A stretch of 64,000 nt of DNA from Panonychus citri. Lineage: Eukaryota; Arthropoda; Arachnida; Trombidiformes; Tetranychidae. How positions within the stretch are numbered: position 1 is the first letter of the stretch; each line of letters starts with the position of its first letter. The notes below the pieces were generated by a model, which worked only from the letters and a program-made list of their open reading frames with translations, searched no databases and was not told the DNA's origin. Positions 39,644-50,964 of this stretch are shown piece after piece. The DNA lies in assembly GCF_014898815.1 (NCBI RefSeq), contig NW_026515545.1, positions 2,666,001-2,730,000 of the forward strand, in the 5' to 3' direction. The translations under genes were made by a program, and so were the position numbers.

Positions 39644-41045
39644 ATGGAACTTGATGAAATATCTTCCTTGGTAAGTGATTTTCTATTTTTCCGACTTTAA
39701 AACAATCGATTTAACAATAAGAATAATTTCTTTTACCCACAAGCAATTGGAGTTCCAATGGCTACTCAATGAAGAAGTCAATGTTATCCTCGAACAGCTG
39801 AAGCAGTTAATCATTGTAAGTTCATAATACTTATTTGACTAATTTATTTTAGAATAGAATTTTTTAATTTCTTCTTTCTCTCCCTCGTAGGAATGTTCTC
39901 GAAGGTTCACTGATGATGTAGAAGGATTTCCTTCTCTAATTAAGACTGAAAAGTTTGCTTTGATGAGCACCAACGCCTCTCATGCTGATAAATTGAAAAT
40001 TTTTGCTACCATCATGGCCGATGATATAACTGCAGCGGTAAAGATAATCAATAACCATTATCTACATTTGATATTACTAATTAATAGCTAATGAATTGTT
40101 TTTTTCTGTTATATTTATTTTCCAGGACATTAACATTCGTTTGCCTAAACATACAGCGTCTAGTCTAAGATTTTTCATCCAAAATGATTGTCAATGGAAA
40201 CTACACCAAGTGAGTTCATGATAACTTATTGAAATTTGGCAAGTTAATTAACCTTCACTCTCTTAATTTTCACTCTCTCTCTCTCTTTCTCCTTAAAGAT
40301 CCAAGATGCGGCCAATCATCTTGCTGCTGCTCTATCACTTCTATCATCATCTCCTCCACCTCTTAGGTACATTGAGTCTGAAAACAAGTTCGACTTTCAT
40401 TCAGCTGAAGAGGTTATTCAGGTAGAGATTGAATTTTTCGCTCTTTATCGATTGATTTATTTTAATCTTCTCCTAATTGATTTATCTGTTTCTATATTTA
40501 CTTCAGATGATAAACACTATTATGAGCTATCTACATAAAGGGAGAAACTCCTTGATTGTTCCTAAAACCAAGACAATTGACGAATTAAGGAACAGTCGTA
40601 ATATGGTAATAGAATAATAACAATTGACACGTCTACTAATCTAATTTACTTTTATCAACATGATTTTCTAATTTTTCATTTTATTCTATTATCAGAAATC
40701 ATTTCAACCTTCCATTCCAAACGATCTGGCTATTAGTTTTTACATTCAATCCCACAAACTAGTCTGTGCAATTTATCATCAACTTAAAGATGCTCATGGA
40801 AATTTGAAGTTGGACATGTACCAGGTAAGAGATATTAATTTCCCTGTCAATTTTTTAATTTGATTATCGATGTTTTATTTATTTTCTGTGTTCTCTTTAT
40901 TTGTTTACAGGCTGAAACTTCAATTCCATGGTTAAGTGAAGTTCTTGTTTTATTCACTGTTGCTCTTCAATTTTGTCAACAACTTAAGGACAAAGTCTCA
41001 GTTTTTGCACAATACAAGGAAATGCAAATCAAAGCCATCCCATGA
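39644..41045 (+). CDS. ROGDI: ROGDI homolog (V-ATPase regulator)
   Basis: Eight short exons (39644-39670, 39744-39815, 39891-40037, 40126-40209, 40299-40421, 40507-40605, 40696-40824, 40911-41045) all join in phase 0. They give 271 residues, close to human ROGDI (287). Matches include EFQWLLNEEVNVILEQLK (human EFRWLLHDEVHAVLKQL), QWKLHQIQDAANH (QWKLQQIQDARNH) and the end IPWLSEVLVLFTVALQFCQQ (IPWLNDALVYFTVSLQLCQQ). ROGDI/Rav2-like proteins work with DMXL and WDR7 (the rabconnectin-3/RAVE-type complex) to assemble vacuolar ATPase, notably at synapses. All introns are 70-95 bp with clean GT..AG ends. Confidence 0.92.
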
Positions 41046-42237
41046 CTTTTACAATCGAATTTATTTTTTGTTCTTTTTTTCAAGTTTTACCGAGTTTCAT
41101 CTGACTCACCTTTTTTTTCATTATCTACAAATCTGTAGTTTCCATTGTTTGTTTTTCGCTTCTTCTTCTCTATTTCTCAAAAAAAAACTGTAGCCTCGAA
41201 TATTTAATAGTCGCCTATCACTTAGTTCTATTTGAAATATTAATCTAGAATTCTAAGCAAAAGGAGGAAAAACAATCTCAAAGTTGTTACATGTTTAAAA
41301 TCATAATCGTCAAAAAATATGAATATGATTTAAACTATTTGATTGGTATACTAATGAGATTCAGAGTAATTGAATGAACTTTTTTTTGTTGTTTTTCTGG
41401 TGTCACAATTTATGACGTTAAATAAAAATGCACCAGAAAAACTTTGTGAATTATGAAAAAAAAATATCTAATAACTTATTGCAATAATTTAAAAATAGTA
41501 GTGTAACTTGTTTCAAACCAAACGAATGAGAAAATTATTTGAATTGAATTAAATCTGATTACAATTTAAACGAAATTAATTATTGTGTTGATTGTTATTA
41601 TTTTACAACCAGAATAATTTTCCAATCACCAAACTCTTTCATCTTAATCATCACATGTTTTTCTGTCCATTTGCATGATTAACTCTTGGAAACTATTTGT
41701 GAATCGATTTACCCTTTCAGGTCAATTAAATGTGAGAAATTACATCAATAGCTCTGAATTGTGTTCCAAGTTTAATATGTCGGCAATCGAGTGTAATTGC
41801 CACCGACGGAAGAAAAAAGTTCAAAGATTGTTGATCAAAATTGCCTGAGGACATTTTGATTGAGGTTATAAAAATCTTTATTCTTTCAGTCAACAATCAA
41901 TTGTATCTTTTGAAATAAGATCAGTTAATTGCAGCGATTAACCACTAAAATCTTCTAGAAAACAAAAATCACCACCGATAATGAGATTCAGAGCAATCAA
42001 ATGAACTTTTTTCGATGTTTTCTGATTAGCAAATTATTTGAATTGAATAAAATCTGATTACAATTGATTAGTTATTAAAATTATCAAATTGATTATTGTG
42101 TTAATTGTTATGGTATTTATAATCAGAATAATACGACCAATAAATTTCCGGGATTTAGGTTGATGCTCTTAATGAGTCTAAAAATGGTTCAATCTAAATC
42201 AGATAGAAACAATTAGTAAATTGTCCAGTATTGTAAC
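41046..42237. repeat. Convergent intergenic region with a diverged direct repeat
   Basis: The region lies between the 3' ends of ROGDI and HINT3. It holds two similar copies of a ~200 bp unit, at about 41353-41625 and 41979-42135, in the same orientation. Both contain AATGAGATTCAGAG, then a run leading to TTATTTGAATTGAAT and AAATCTGATTACAATT, then ATTATTGTGTT and CAGAATAAT. Both are AT-rich with indels. This looks like an old tandem or dispersed duplication rather than a gene. Confidence 0.6.
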
Positions 42238-42870
42238 TTAATTGCTACGAACCTCAGTGAACCACCAAGATCCAGGTCTGAATTGAACTCTTTTCAAAAA
42301 GGTCATATTATTTGTCGGATAAATCAAGTGAAGATGAAGATGACCAATTGAATTAAACGGAGGAAGATGAAATCCAAGCCTAGAAAATTAAAATTAAATT
42401 GATTAGAGAAAATAAAATAATAACAATTAAGTTTGATTCCATTCATTACCTTGTAGTATTCATGTTGAATTGTTTTTCTTTGACCAAATCAATGGCGATT
42501 TGCTTCATGTTTTCAACTGAGTTGCAAGATGATGAAAGTAATTAGAGTTGAACCATTAGTTAATTGTGACAATTAACTTACCCAGTGAAAGATCATTTTT
42601 AGTTAATGATTTAACATCTTTAATATGTTTCTTGGGAATGATTAATATATGAACATCACTCGCCGGAGAGATATCATCAAAAGCGATAAAATTAGAGTCC
42701 TAATTTGATTAAGAGAGAAACAATTAACTGTTAATTGTGATGATAGAATGAGCAATAATTTAACTCACCTCATATCTAATTGAAGCTTCGCTTTTTTTAC
42801 CAACAATTTGACAGAAAATACAATTACTATTAAATTCTGAGCTGCAATTAGATTGTCGTTGAGTTGACAT
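42238..42870 (-). CDS. HINT3: HINT3-like histidine-triad nucleotide hydrolase
   Basis: Four exons (descending: 42769-42870, 42582-42699, 42450-42516, 42238-42379) join to 142 residues. The N-terminal part has CIFCQIVGKK, then FIAFDDISPASDVHILIIPKKH. The C-terminal exon has GFHLPPFNSIGHLHLHLIYP, which contains the H-x-H-x-H catalytic triad and the HINT3-type GFHxPPF lead-in. HINT proteins are HIT-fold hydrolases that cleave adenosine phosphoramidates and acyl-adenylates. I start at the ATG at 42870. The frame is open further upstream (ATG at 42942), which would add a 24-residue hydrophobic extension unlike the family. The gene converges on ROGDI. Confidence 0.9.
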
Positions 42871-43355
42871 TTCTGATGACAATAAAGATAATCTAAAAAA
42901 GTTCAGAGATAATGGAAAAAGGTGAAGGACAGACAAAAACATGGAAAAGAAATTAAATCAACAATTAACTGATTACAATCAACACAAAAGTAAATATAAA
43001 AACCAACAAGTAAATAACAAAATTTGTTTTAAAATCAATTTTCAATCAGCTGATTGTTACAAAAAAGTAAACAAATAGCGCCGACTACAGATTAATGTGT
43101 TTACTTAAATTGTGACAATTCAGTTGATAAAATTGAGATTTTTGATCGCAATTATAAGATGATTGTAAATGAATTTAAAAGAAAGATAATAAGAAAATAA
43201 TTATAATTGAACTTTAATTGTTGAAACCAAATTAAATCCCTTCTCAAACCAGAGTAAATAAAGTGACAGATTTTCAGTTGATAAACTGTCAATTTAAAGT
43301 GAGTAACAATCAATTGATGAGCGAAATTTGAACGATAACAATCAGAGAAATAAAA
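42871..43355. other. HINT3 5' flank / UGT 3' flank
   Basis: AT-rich spacer. From about 43125 onward it is duplicated at ~63605-63834 with small indels, as the 3' flank of a second UGT copy. No gene is seen. Confidence 0.55.
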
Positions 43356-44803
43356 TCAATTGGTTGATGATGATTTGTGTTTTCTAATTACTTCTTCAAT
43401 CATGGTGATCGCTTCCGATGAACTTTGTGAAGTTTTCATGGTCTCAGAAATTTGAACGATTCGTTTTTTCATCTCATCATCAACAAGCGATTTCTCAATA
43501 CAATCTAATAGATAATCTTCATCAAATTCCCATGGATTAACTCGGAATCCGATCTTCTTATCCACAACTCTCTGAGCATTATCCAGTTGATCAAAATAAT
43601 ATCCAACTACGATCAACGATTTACCATATAAAAGTGTTTCCATCAAGGTATTGTTACCGCCATGAGTTATAACCAAATCAACTGATTGAATAACCGCAAT
43701 TTGATCAACATAATTATCTCCCCACATATTATCAGCTAATTTAAGTTGATCTCCTCGAAATCCTTTTGAAATGATAAATCGATGAGGTGATTTAGCAAGA
43801 GTATCAATCATCCTTTGCATTAATTGAATATCGTTTGAAGCAGTTGATCCAAGGGAAAAGTAGATCAATGAACCAGGTTTATCTTTCAGATTATCGGGTA
43901 TCTCGAAGCACTTTGATTCGGAACATCTGATGAAATTATCGATTCGATGCCAACCAGGTTCAATTGGTTCACATTCGGTGTAATCAAGTTGCTTGGGATA
44001 ATGATAGAAGCCGATATTGGTCAAGGGTAAGGAAAGTCGAGTAGGACGAAAGACCGGAGGTCGACCGATTTTAGCTAAATGCTCATTCATACAAGTGATG
44101 AAAACTTCATGGGAATCGAGAAGGTGATTCCTCATCTCTGCCCATAGTTTACGATCAGATGATGTTGATAAACCAAATTGAATCGGTGGTCCGTTATTGT
44201 AAAGTCCAAGTGGATTACAAGAGTGTAAGTTGATCACTGGTAGACCCGTAGAGAAAATAGCACCAGTAAGATCACAACAATCGTGAATTATGCCATCAAA
44301 TTCATCGATATTCGTCCGACTAAGAAATTCTTTATGAGCTTCATGAAGAGTTAACCAAGCACTCATGTCATTCATATTCTCTTTATCCTGTTGAGTAAAA
44401 TTAGTGAATCGAACCATCGGATCGCGACGAAGTTTTCCATAGTCTTGTCGATCGTTTCAACAAGAGAATCTTCATTTTTTTCTGGAAAAAGTTCCTTTTT
44501 GAATGCGATGAAACCGAACCCACGATTAGTAGCAGCCTTTTCGTACTTCGGTAAATGAGCAAAGGTCACTTTGTGTCCATGGCGGGTAAGAACTTCGCCA
44601 AAACCAAGTGTCGCATTGACTGGTCCATATCTGCAACAGTACAAAGAGGTAAAAAAAAATGAGGACACGGAAATACAATTATTAGTAAACTATGTAAGCA
44701 CAATCAACGATGGTCAGTAAATCCTAACGATAACCGTTTATATCAGTTAAAATACTCACGCATTCATAGTGGTCAAGAGGAAGTGAAAACTTGTGTTGGT
44801 CAT
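43356..44803 (-). pseudogene. UDP-glycosyltransferase, otherwise intact, with one frameshift
   Basis: Exon 1 is 44760-44803 (MTNTSFHFLLTTMNA) and exon 2 is 43356-44630. Together they would encode about 439 residues of a GT1 glycosyltransferase. Exon 2 opens with YGPVNATLGFGEVLTRHGH and ends beyond the nucleotide-sugar site THGGNNTLMETLLYG ... FDQLDNAQR. Near 44435 the frame changes by one base inside a run of A on the coding strand (TMEN to LRRDP). This could be real inactivation or a sequencing error in a homopolymer. No C-terminal membrane anchor is seen, unlike classical animal UGTs. This fits the soluble UGTs that spider mites are thought to have acquired from bacteria and expanded for detoxification of plant compounds and acaricides (family knowledge). 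A second copy starts at the right window edge. Confidence 0.85.
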
Positions 44804-45580
44804 TTTAACGATGATTTATTCAAATTAAATTGACAATTTACTTATTGTTGATTTAGCCTTACTGAAAATCAAAATGAAAAAACTAAATACAAACAACCTG
44901 TTTACTTGCAATTCTAATTGTACAAAAACACGAAACCGCTGATTAAAAGATGACTGCAATTAATGATTAAAATGCGCCTCGAGCAATTAACTATTAATAA
45001 TAGCTTAATGATGACTTAATGGTTGTCTTAATCTACAATCCGTGAATTAATTGATGATAAGATGTAATCAGTTAAATTGTTTCAATGTACAATGTAGTGT
45101 TTCAATACATATACTTGTGTATTTTTCAGTTTAATTGTTATCATTTGATTTGAATCTTTTTGTTATCACCATCAAAATGATTAAGATGCAGTTTTGATTG
45201 TATCAAACAATTGATTAAAACTATTTGACAAGACAATTGATTTAACCATGAAAACATTTCAGGATTGGTTATAAAATGTCAATGATATTAACCAAAGAGT
45301 AATTAGTAGTTAAAATGGATGCTCTGGCATATTAAGAGAAGAAAGTGAACAAAGAGAATGAGAAAGAGAAAGAAAAAGAAAAAGAAAAAGAAAAAGAAAA
45401 AGAAAAAGATCTTTCTCTCTCTCTCTCAACCTACAATTAATTAACTAATAATTGTGGACAGATATTTTTTGTCATTGTTGATGTTGATCAACCACAACAA
45501 CAGGTTGACAAAATTAATTTACGTTAATTAACATCAATTGTTGTTGATTATGATGATTTGATTGTTGATTGTTAATGACT
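44804..45580. other. UGT 5' flank with hexamer microsatellite
   Basis: AT-rich with no gene seen. It should include the UGT promoter. An (AAAAAG)n microsatellite with about 8 units lies at 45361-45408, followed by (CT)n. Confidence 0.5.
45361..45408. repeat. (AAAAAG)n microsatellite
   Basis: Seven to eight near-perfect AAAAAG units follow a GAGAAA-rich lead-in and run into a CT tract (45411-45427). Confidence 0.8.
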
Positions 45581-46125
45581 GTTGAAGCAAATGCTTATCG
45601 ATGTTGATTAATTAAATTATTATTAATCAATAATTATTCTTATTATTTGAATACAAATTTAGGCAATCAAAAGTAAACGAAGGAGGATAGCCAAAATGTG
45701 GGATTTTTTGCTGAACTTTTCGGACTTTTTCGAAATAGGTATCAATCGAAAGCTCTCGGTGAGCTGAGTCTTACGGACTGATCAGAATGAAAAAATTATT
45801 TTTCCCTTGGGAATTAAATGTAACTTTTTTGGGACACCATGATGCACCAATCGTATCAAATTTTTTAGATGCAACGTTTTATGACGAGTTCAACGTTGTG
45901 CTCAGTTTAGTTCTAGATCCCCACGTTTTTGAGTAATTCCGGTTTTCTATATTTATATACATAATATCATATGATAAGATAATGACAATTAAGTATAAAT
46001 AAAGTATAATAAGTATAATTGTTGTTTTGTCTACTATATAACCTTTAATCATATTTAATTTAATTTAATTTAAAAATTTTCTGATTCGTAATGATCAATC
46101 CATTCAACAATCTTTATTTACAACA
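45581..46125 (+). repeat. Left copy of an inverted repeat pair
   Basis: Two blocks, 45581-45678 and 45985-46125, match the reverse complement of 61764-61858 and 61508-61636. The outer block begins GTTGAAGCAAATGCTTATCG; the inner block includes TTGTTTTGTCTACTAT and TCTGATTCGTAATGATC. Homology stops sharply at the outer end and near 46125. Between the blocks this copy has 306 bp of unrelated sequence, while the other copy has 127 bp. The pair flanks about 15.4 kb of transposon-rich DNA in opposite orientation. Confidence 0.8.
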
Positions 46126-46189
46126 GATTATAGGCTCAGCTCGTTTTTAGTTAATTGCCTGGGTAATTGTGATTGTGTTTAGATCGTTT

Positions 46190-46410
46190 GTGTTTAATAT
46201 TAATATTAATTGGTCATGGAGCTTGACAACAAAATATTAATATCGAAAATCGAATTGGAGATTCAAGATTGAACTTATTCTCAAGGAGAATGATTTGTAC
46301 GATATTGTTACAGTTAAAGAGGTTTGTAACTCTATCAAAGGTAAAGCGAGTGATTATCCAAAGAGATGTGTTCAAAGCTTTTCGTCTTATTGCTTTGTCT
46401 AATATTAAGT
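46190..46410 (+). mobile_element. Ty1/copia gag N-terminal remnant
   Basis: A plus-strand frame reads FKIELILKENDLYDIVTVKEVC and then GKASDYPKRC. This resembles the N-terminal gag segment of copia-type elements (WRFRIELILKENDLWDIV-like). It has stops and is short. It may belong with the copia pieces at 48.3-49.6 kb on the same strand, interrupted by other sequence. Confidence 0.4.
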
Positions 46411-46712
46411 GTCTAGATTTTTGAAAAATCCAGGGTTAGTTCTGATAAAAAAGCATATTCAAAGCAGATTAAATGCGCCATCGTTGAAACTTACAATTAG
46501 ATCAATAATAAATAATATCTTGCAGATAGACAGAACACCTGTCATTGATAGAAATAATTTCCGAAGCTCAGGAAAACGCGCCAATTGTTACATTTGCTCC
46601 AAAGTTTATTGAATGAATAGAAGAAGCTCTAAAAAATGCGCTCTATGCGAAAAAACGATTTGTAATGACCATGTAGAAATATTGTTTACTGATTGTCATG
46701 AACTCGATTGAA
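46409..46712 (+). mobile_element. piggyBac-like transposase C-terminal remnant
   Basis: The plus-strand frame has PSLKLTIRSIINNIL, then KRANCYICSKVY, a stop, and SSKKCALCEKTICNDHVE. The arrangement Cx2C ... Cx2C, C, H is the cysteine-rich C-terminal domain of piggyBac transposases. The DDD catalytic core is not present upstream, so this is a dead fragment. Confidence is limited by its short length. Confidence 0.5.
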
Positions 46713-46739
46713 AAATTTGATTAAATAAAGTTGACTTTG

Positions 46740-47420
46740 ATGCATTAATCGAAATTTGAAATTAATTTTTTAATCAAAAGTGGCAATAGTTTAAAATTTG
46801 ATCAGGAAAAATGCGCGCCACTTAATAGATACCGAGACGTTGGGCTAGAGTTATTGTTATTATTATTGATTCAAAATGGGTTGAATATTTAATTACTTAC
46901 AGAACATTTTCTTTACAATTCAAAAGTTTTTTAGCTGAGTATCTTTTCTTCGAATCATTTAACATCATCATATTTAAGATAAAAGATAGATAATCAGGTG
47001 TATCTTCATTACAGTTCATTTGAATTGTTACAATTTCCTACAACGTATTTATCATCATCGTCCCATCAAGGTAATTCATTAAATAAGACGAAAACTGATA
47101 CCGGCTATACATATTTTGTTCCTCTGCTGTGAAACGATTGTTTCGATAATCACTTTAAAATACAACTAAATATCACAATTAATAACAATAAGATTTAACT
47201 TTAATACTTTTACTTTGATGTTACTTAAGGGAAGAGGGAATGGGGAATGAATAGTTACAATGAATGAATACAATGTATTACAATAATACCGAAGGTGATC
47301 ATGATACTGATCATGATCACCTTCTAGAACATTCTAATTATCTACTAATCGATAAAATATCGTGACAATCATTGATGACCATGAATATCATGGTCATCAT
47401 CATGGTAACGTCTCAGACGA
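46740..47420. other. Non-coding stretch with two adjacent hairpins
   Basis: No gene is seen. At 47291-47324 there is a perfect inverted repeat with 15-bp arms (GAAGGTGATCATGAT) and a 4-base loop. At 47374-47398 there is a second with 11-bp arms (GATGACCATGA) and a 3-base loop. They lie just 3' of the kinase-like pseudogene. Confidence 0.7.
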
Positions 47421-47424
47421 CAAA

Positions 47425-48049
47425 CAACAAACTAATAATCAATAATTTTTGTTACAGCTGTTTTCCGACCAATATTCAGGGGCACAGAAGTGCAATGTGT
47501 AATAACCAGGATCATCTTCACTGACATTAAAACCACCATTACACCAAAGTCTATAATTTTCAATATCTTCCGGGCATCAACTGTTAGGTTACATGGTTTT
47601 AAATCTCCATGGATTATTTTTTTGTTGTGAATATAATCGAGTGCTTTTATACACTGGCTCATCAAGCAGCTAATGTCTTTCAAGGATAAACGATCATTTT
47701 TATTTCCCATGAAATTGGTAAGTGATTGGCCACAAAAATCGACAAAAACAAAATCATTACCGTAATCTTTTTCATCTCGGATTCATTTCACGATATTCTC
47801 ATGATCAAGTTTTTTTAGGAATCGAATTTCGGTTGAGGCGATCCCGGCTTTCAACACCTTCAAAACCATTTTATCTGTCGATGATTCAAGTTCGAAAACA
47901 TGTCCGAAATTAATAGTTGCTATTGATTGTATCAAAAACTTTGTCCCATAAAAGTCATATGTTTTTGTGGCAAGTTGATTTTGGATAACAGAACAAGGGA
48001 TGTTAAATCTGTTAATATGACTTTGAATTTCATCAAATGAGGTAATCAT
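47425..48049 (-). pseudogene. Protein kinase fragment with a stop and a frameshift
   Basis: From 48049 down, the frame reads a kinase N-lobe: IATINFGHVFELES, the VAIK-like lysine in MVLKVLKAG, the alpha-C-like EIRFLKKLDHENIV, then a single TGA stop. The same frame continues with FVFVDFCGQSLTNFMG and SCLMSQCIKALDYIHNKKIIHGDLKPCNLTV. It also carries KIIDFG, the DFG motif. The frame then shifts, and CAPEYWSENS (APE motif) is in another frame. The catalytic loop reads HGD rather than HRD. The domain stops soon after APE, so the C-lobe is missing. Likely a decayed member of a lineage-specific kinase family carried within transposon-rich DNA. Confidence 0.7.
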
Positions 48050-48289
48050 TAGCAGTCACTTACGATGGATGAAAGTTTTAAATCTCTTAATATTATATAA
48101 ATATAAATAATTTTATATAAATTTTTATCACCATAAACGAATAAAGTACAATAAATCCTTAATACGGCTTTTATCCAATTGAAAAATATCACTTATCACA
48201 GGTATAAATCCGAAAAACAGGTATATCCTTATGGCAATATAATGATAATCTGGTTCATTTAATTTCACTTTTTTTCTTTTCTATTAATT

Positions 48290-49575
48290 GGATGAACTTC
48301 ATTAATATTAGCATCAAGAAAAGCATTTAAAAGTAAATCAAAAGAATTTGAAGGTAAATGTTTTAAACGTGGTAAAATAGGTCATATTTTAAAGGATTGC
48401 CGTGTTGATATTAATAATATTAATAAATATTAAAAAGAAAAGAAAGACAATGAAGATAAACCTAAAGCTAATAATGTCCATGAGTTCGAAGCTCTTATGG
48501 CTTATGATGTGTCTGTCTCTGGTAACGGTTGGTAGTTGATTCTGGGGCAACTTATCATATGTTTAATAATATTAATTTATTCCCAAATTTGATAGTGAAG
48601 CTAAAACAGTAACTCTTTCTGATGGTAATCGAGTTAAAAATCACGGTGAAGGTGATATTATGATTAAATTGCCCGGAATAGAAAAAGAATCAGATTAACA
48701 GGTTGTCTATTCGTACCTGAATTAAAACATAATTAACTTTCTATTTCGAAAATTGTTGAAAAAATAGTTAAAGTTATTTTTGAAAATGATTCTGTGCGTG
48801 GCTTTCGTAATAATAATATTATTTTTGTTGTTCGAAAGAAAATGGACTTTTCAAAATTGATGATCAGCCAGAGAGTAATATTGTTACAAATGATGAAGAT
48901 GAAGAAGTTGTTTGGCGGTGAGACTCTAGAACACCACCGTTCGAAAATCGTCTTGAAACTTTTTCTGTGTATAGCCTTCAACATCATGGTCATAAATATT
49001 GATGGAATTTCTGCGGAAACCATTGGTTCAGAAGATACAGGTAATCAAATATCCATTTTTACATAGGAGTGTATGGAGAAAGTTTTCTACAGCATGTCAA
49101 AAAATTTCTAGAACGATGTTTTTGATACCATGTATACATATAGGTCTGATGATGTCGAGTGTAAAAATTCAATTTCTGGGTGCCTTGGTTGTGTAGTTAT
49201 GACCTTGACTAGTAAATTTGACCTTGAGAATAATATGTACTAAATTCTGAGTGTCTGACTTCCGGTTCAATAGTTATCCATGAAAACAGTGACAGATTCC
49301 TTATGAAATCTGGTCAGGTAATCAAGCTGATTGCAATCATCTCAAGGTATTTGGTTGTATTTATTTCGTTCGTATCTCGAAATTTTTAGGGATAAACTTG
49401 GTAATACTATATCAAAGAAGCAACTATTTGTTGGTTATAGTGACTACCACAAAGGCTATAAGGTCTGTGATCAGGAGAAAAAAGGTAATCGTGTCACGTG
49501 ATATCGTTTTCAAGGAAAATGGGTTTCGAGAAATTGAAGATGAAAAAAATTATGTTAATATTGATAATAAATATT
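48290..49575 (+). mobile_element. Degraded Ty1/copia gag-pol
   Basis: Plus-strand pieces follow the copia order. First is a zinc knuckle, KCFKRGKIGHILKDC (~48357-48403). Then comes a protease, VDSGATYHMFNNINLFPN (~48535-48575, with the aspartyl DSGA) and VTLSDGNRVK. Finally there is the segment after the integrase, HLKVFGCIYFV ... KKQLFVGYSDYHKGYKV and SRDIVFKENG (~49345-49530). Many frame changes and stops occur, and reverse transcriptase is absent. About 0.5 kb between the pieces (~48780-49280) is not recognisable. Confidence 0.72.
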
Positions 49576-49736
49576 AATTTCCAATCTTTGTTCTCACTTT
49601 AAAATGAGAGACATTCAAATGGAACGACTGAATTAACTTAAGATTACATTACATCCCTCCACTTAGGGTGGAAAACGGAAGGTAATGGGTTAGGTAGTTT
49701 CTGTGTTATATGAATTGGTTAATGAATTGAAATTTT

Positions 49737-49737
<1 letters not shown>

Positions 49738-49780
<43 letters not shown>
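49738..49780. repeat. (TAA)n microsatellite
   Basis: About 14 uninterrupted ATA/TAA triplets directly downstream of the copia remnant. Confidence 0.9.
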
Positions 49781-49781
<1 letters not shown>

Positions 49782-50960
49782 CGTAACCCAATTAGGTTTT
49801 AATAATAATGACATATATAAAAAAATTAATAATAAAGAATTAGAAAGGAAATGAATTGAATAATTGTTTAAATTAGTTTATGTTGATTTGATTGGAATTA
49901 AGTTTAGAGTGAATTTCTTCAATAGTTAATGGAGATTCAGTTTTAGCTACATTATAAATATTAGTTGCGTATTTATCAATTATTTAGGTAAGGTTTTAGT
50001 TAATGGTGGAAGGAGTGGCTTATGTTAGTTTTGTTTGGTTAGTTTTCACACTGATCCTCATCAGTTAATCGATTAACTCAATTCATTTATATTGTGGTGA
50101 AGTGAAATTTCAACTCACTTTCCGAAACAGTTACTTATCTAACCCATAGAGGGAAAGACAAAATTAGTTAATTCATCATCTCTCATAACCAAAGATGAGT
50201 AACTAATCAGAAAATTATTTTCAAAAGAAAATAACCAATTAATTAACCTCAATTTAACTAACTCTTTTTAATTAACTTTTAATTTCAATTTGACTACAAC
50301 AATTACCATTGATTAACTACCAACCGTAATCTCAATTAACCAAATGAGTAATTTGGTCTCTCTCCCCTTAAATTGTAACAATTAACCAATGGTAATTAGT
50401 TATTAATAATATCCCTTTTAAAATGGGTATAAAAGAGAGAATTTTCTTTAGGAAAATTAGATCAATATTTTTATAATCTAAGATTAATTTGTGTTAAATT
50501 TCTGTTAGAGAAATTATTGTATCTCATGATAACCTTGTCTTAATTAATTAACTTTAATTAAGTTACCTTGTTTTTTTGTTCCCATTTGTGTTCCCCATAT
50601 TTAATCTTATGTTTAATCACCTTCATATATACCGTTTTCAGCCTCGCAGTTAATTTGGTTTTGTCAGTTCAAGAGGTAGTCATTTAATCACAATAAATAT
50701 TTGATTTTGGGTTATAAATATTAAATTGTCACTTGGTTATTTTTATCAATCTTAAGTCAACGGGAAGTAACATCCTGAGAATCGTTGTGGAATATTCAAA
50801 CTCTAACGGTTTCAAACATCTGAATATTAAAGTGAATTACCGAGTTTTCTCAGTCTCTCATTTTAATCTACGACAATATAAGAAACAACCGGGATAAAAA
50901 TCAGCAATATCTTATAACACAATCGAAAAGTGAATACCAAAATTTTTAGAGAAATAAGTT
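49781..50960. other. AT-rich non-coding stretch
   Basis: No open frame is supported. It could contain LTR or terminal sequences of the neighbouring copia or Merlin elements, but I could not match two copies of anything inside the window. Confidence 0.4.
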
Positions 50961-50964
50961 TTTC

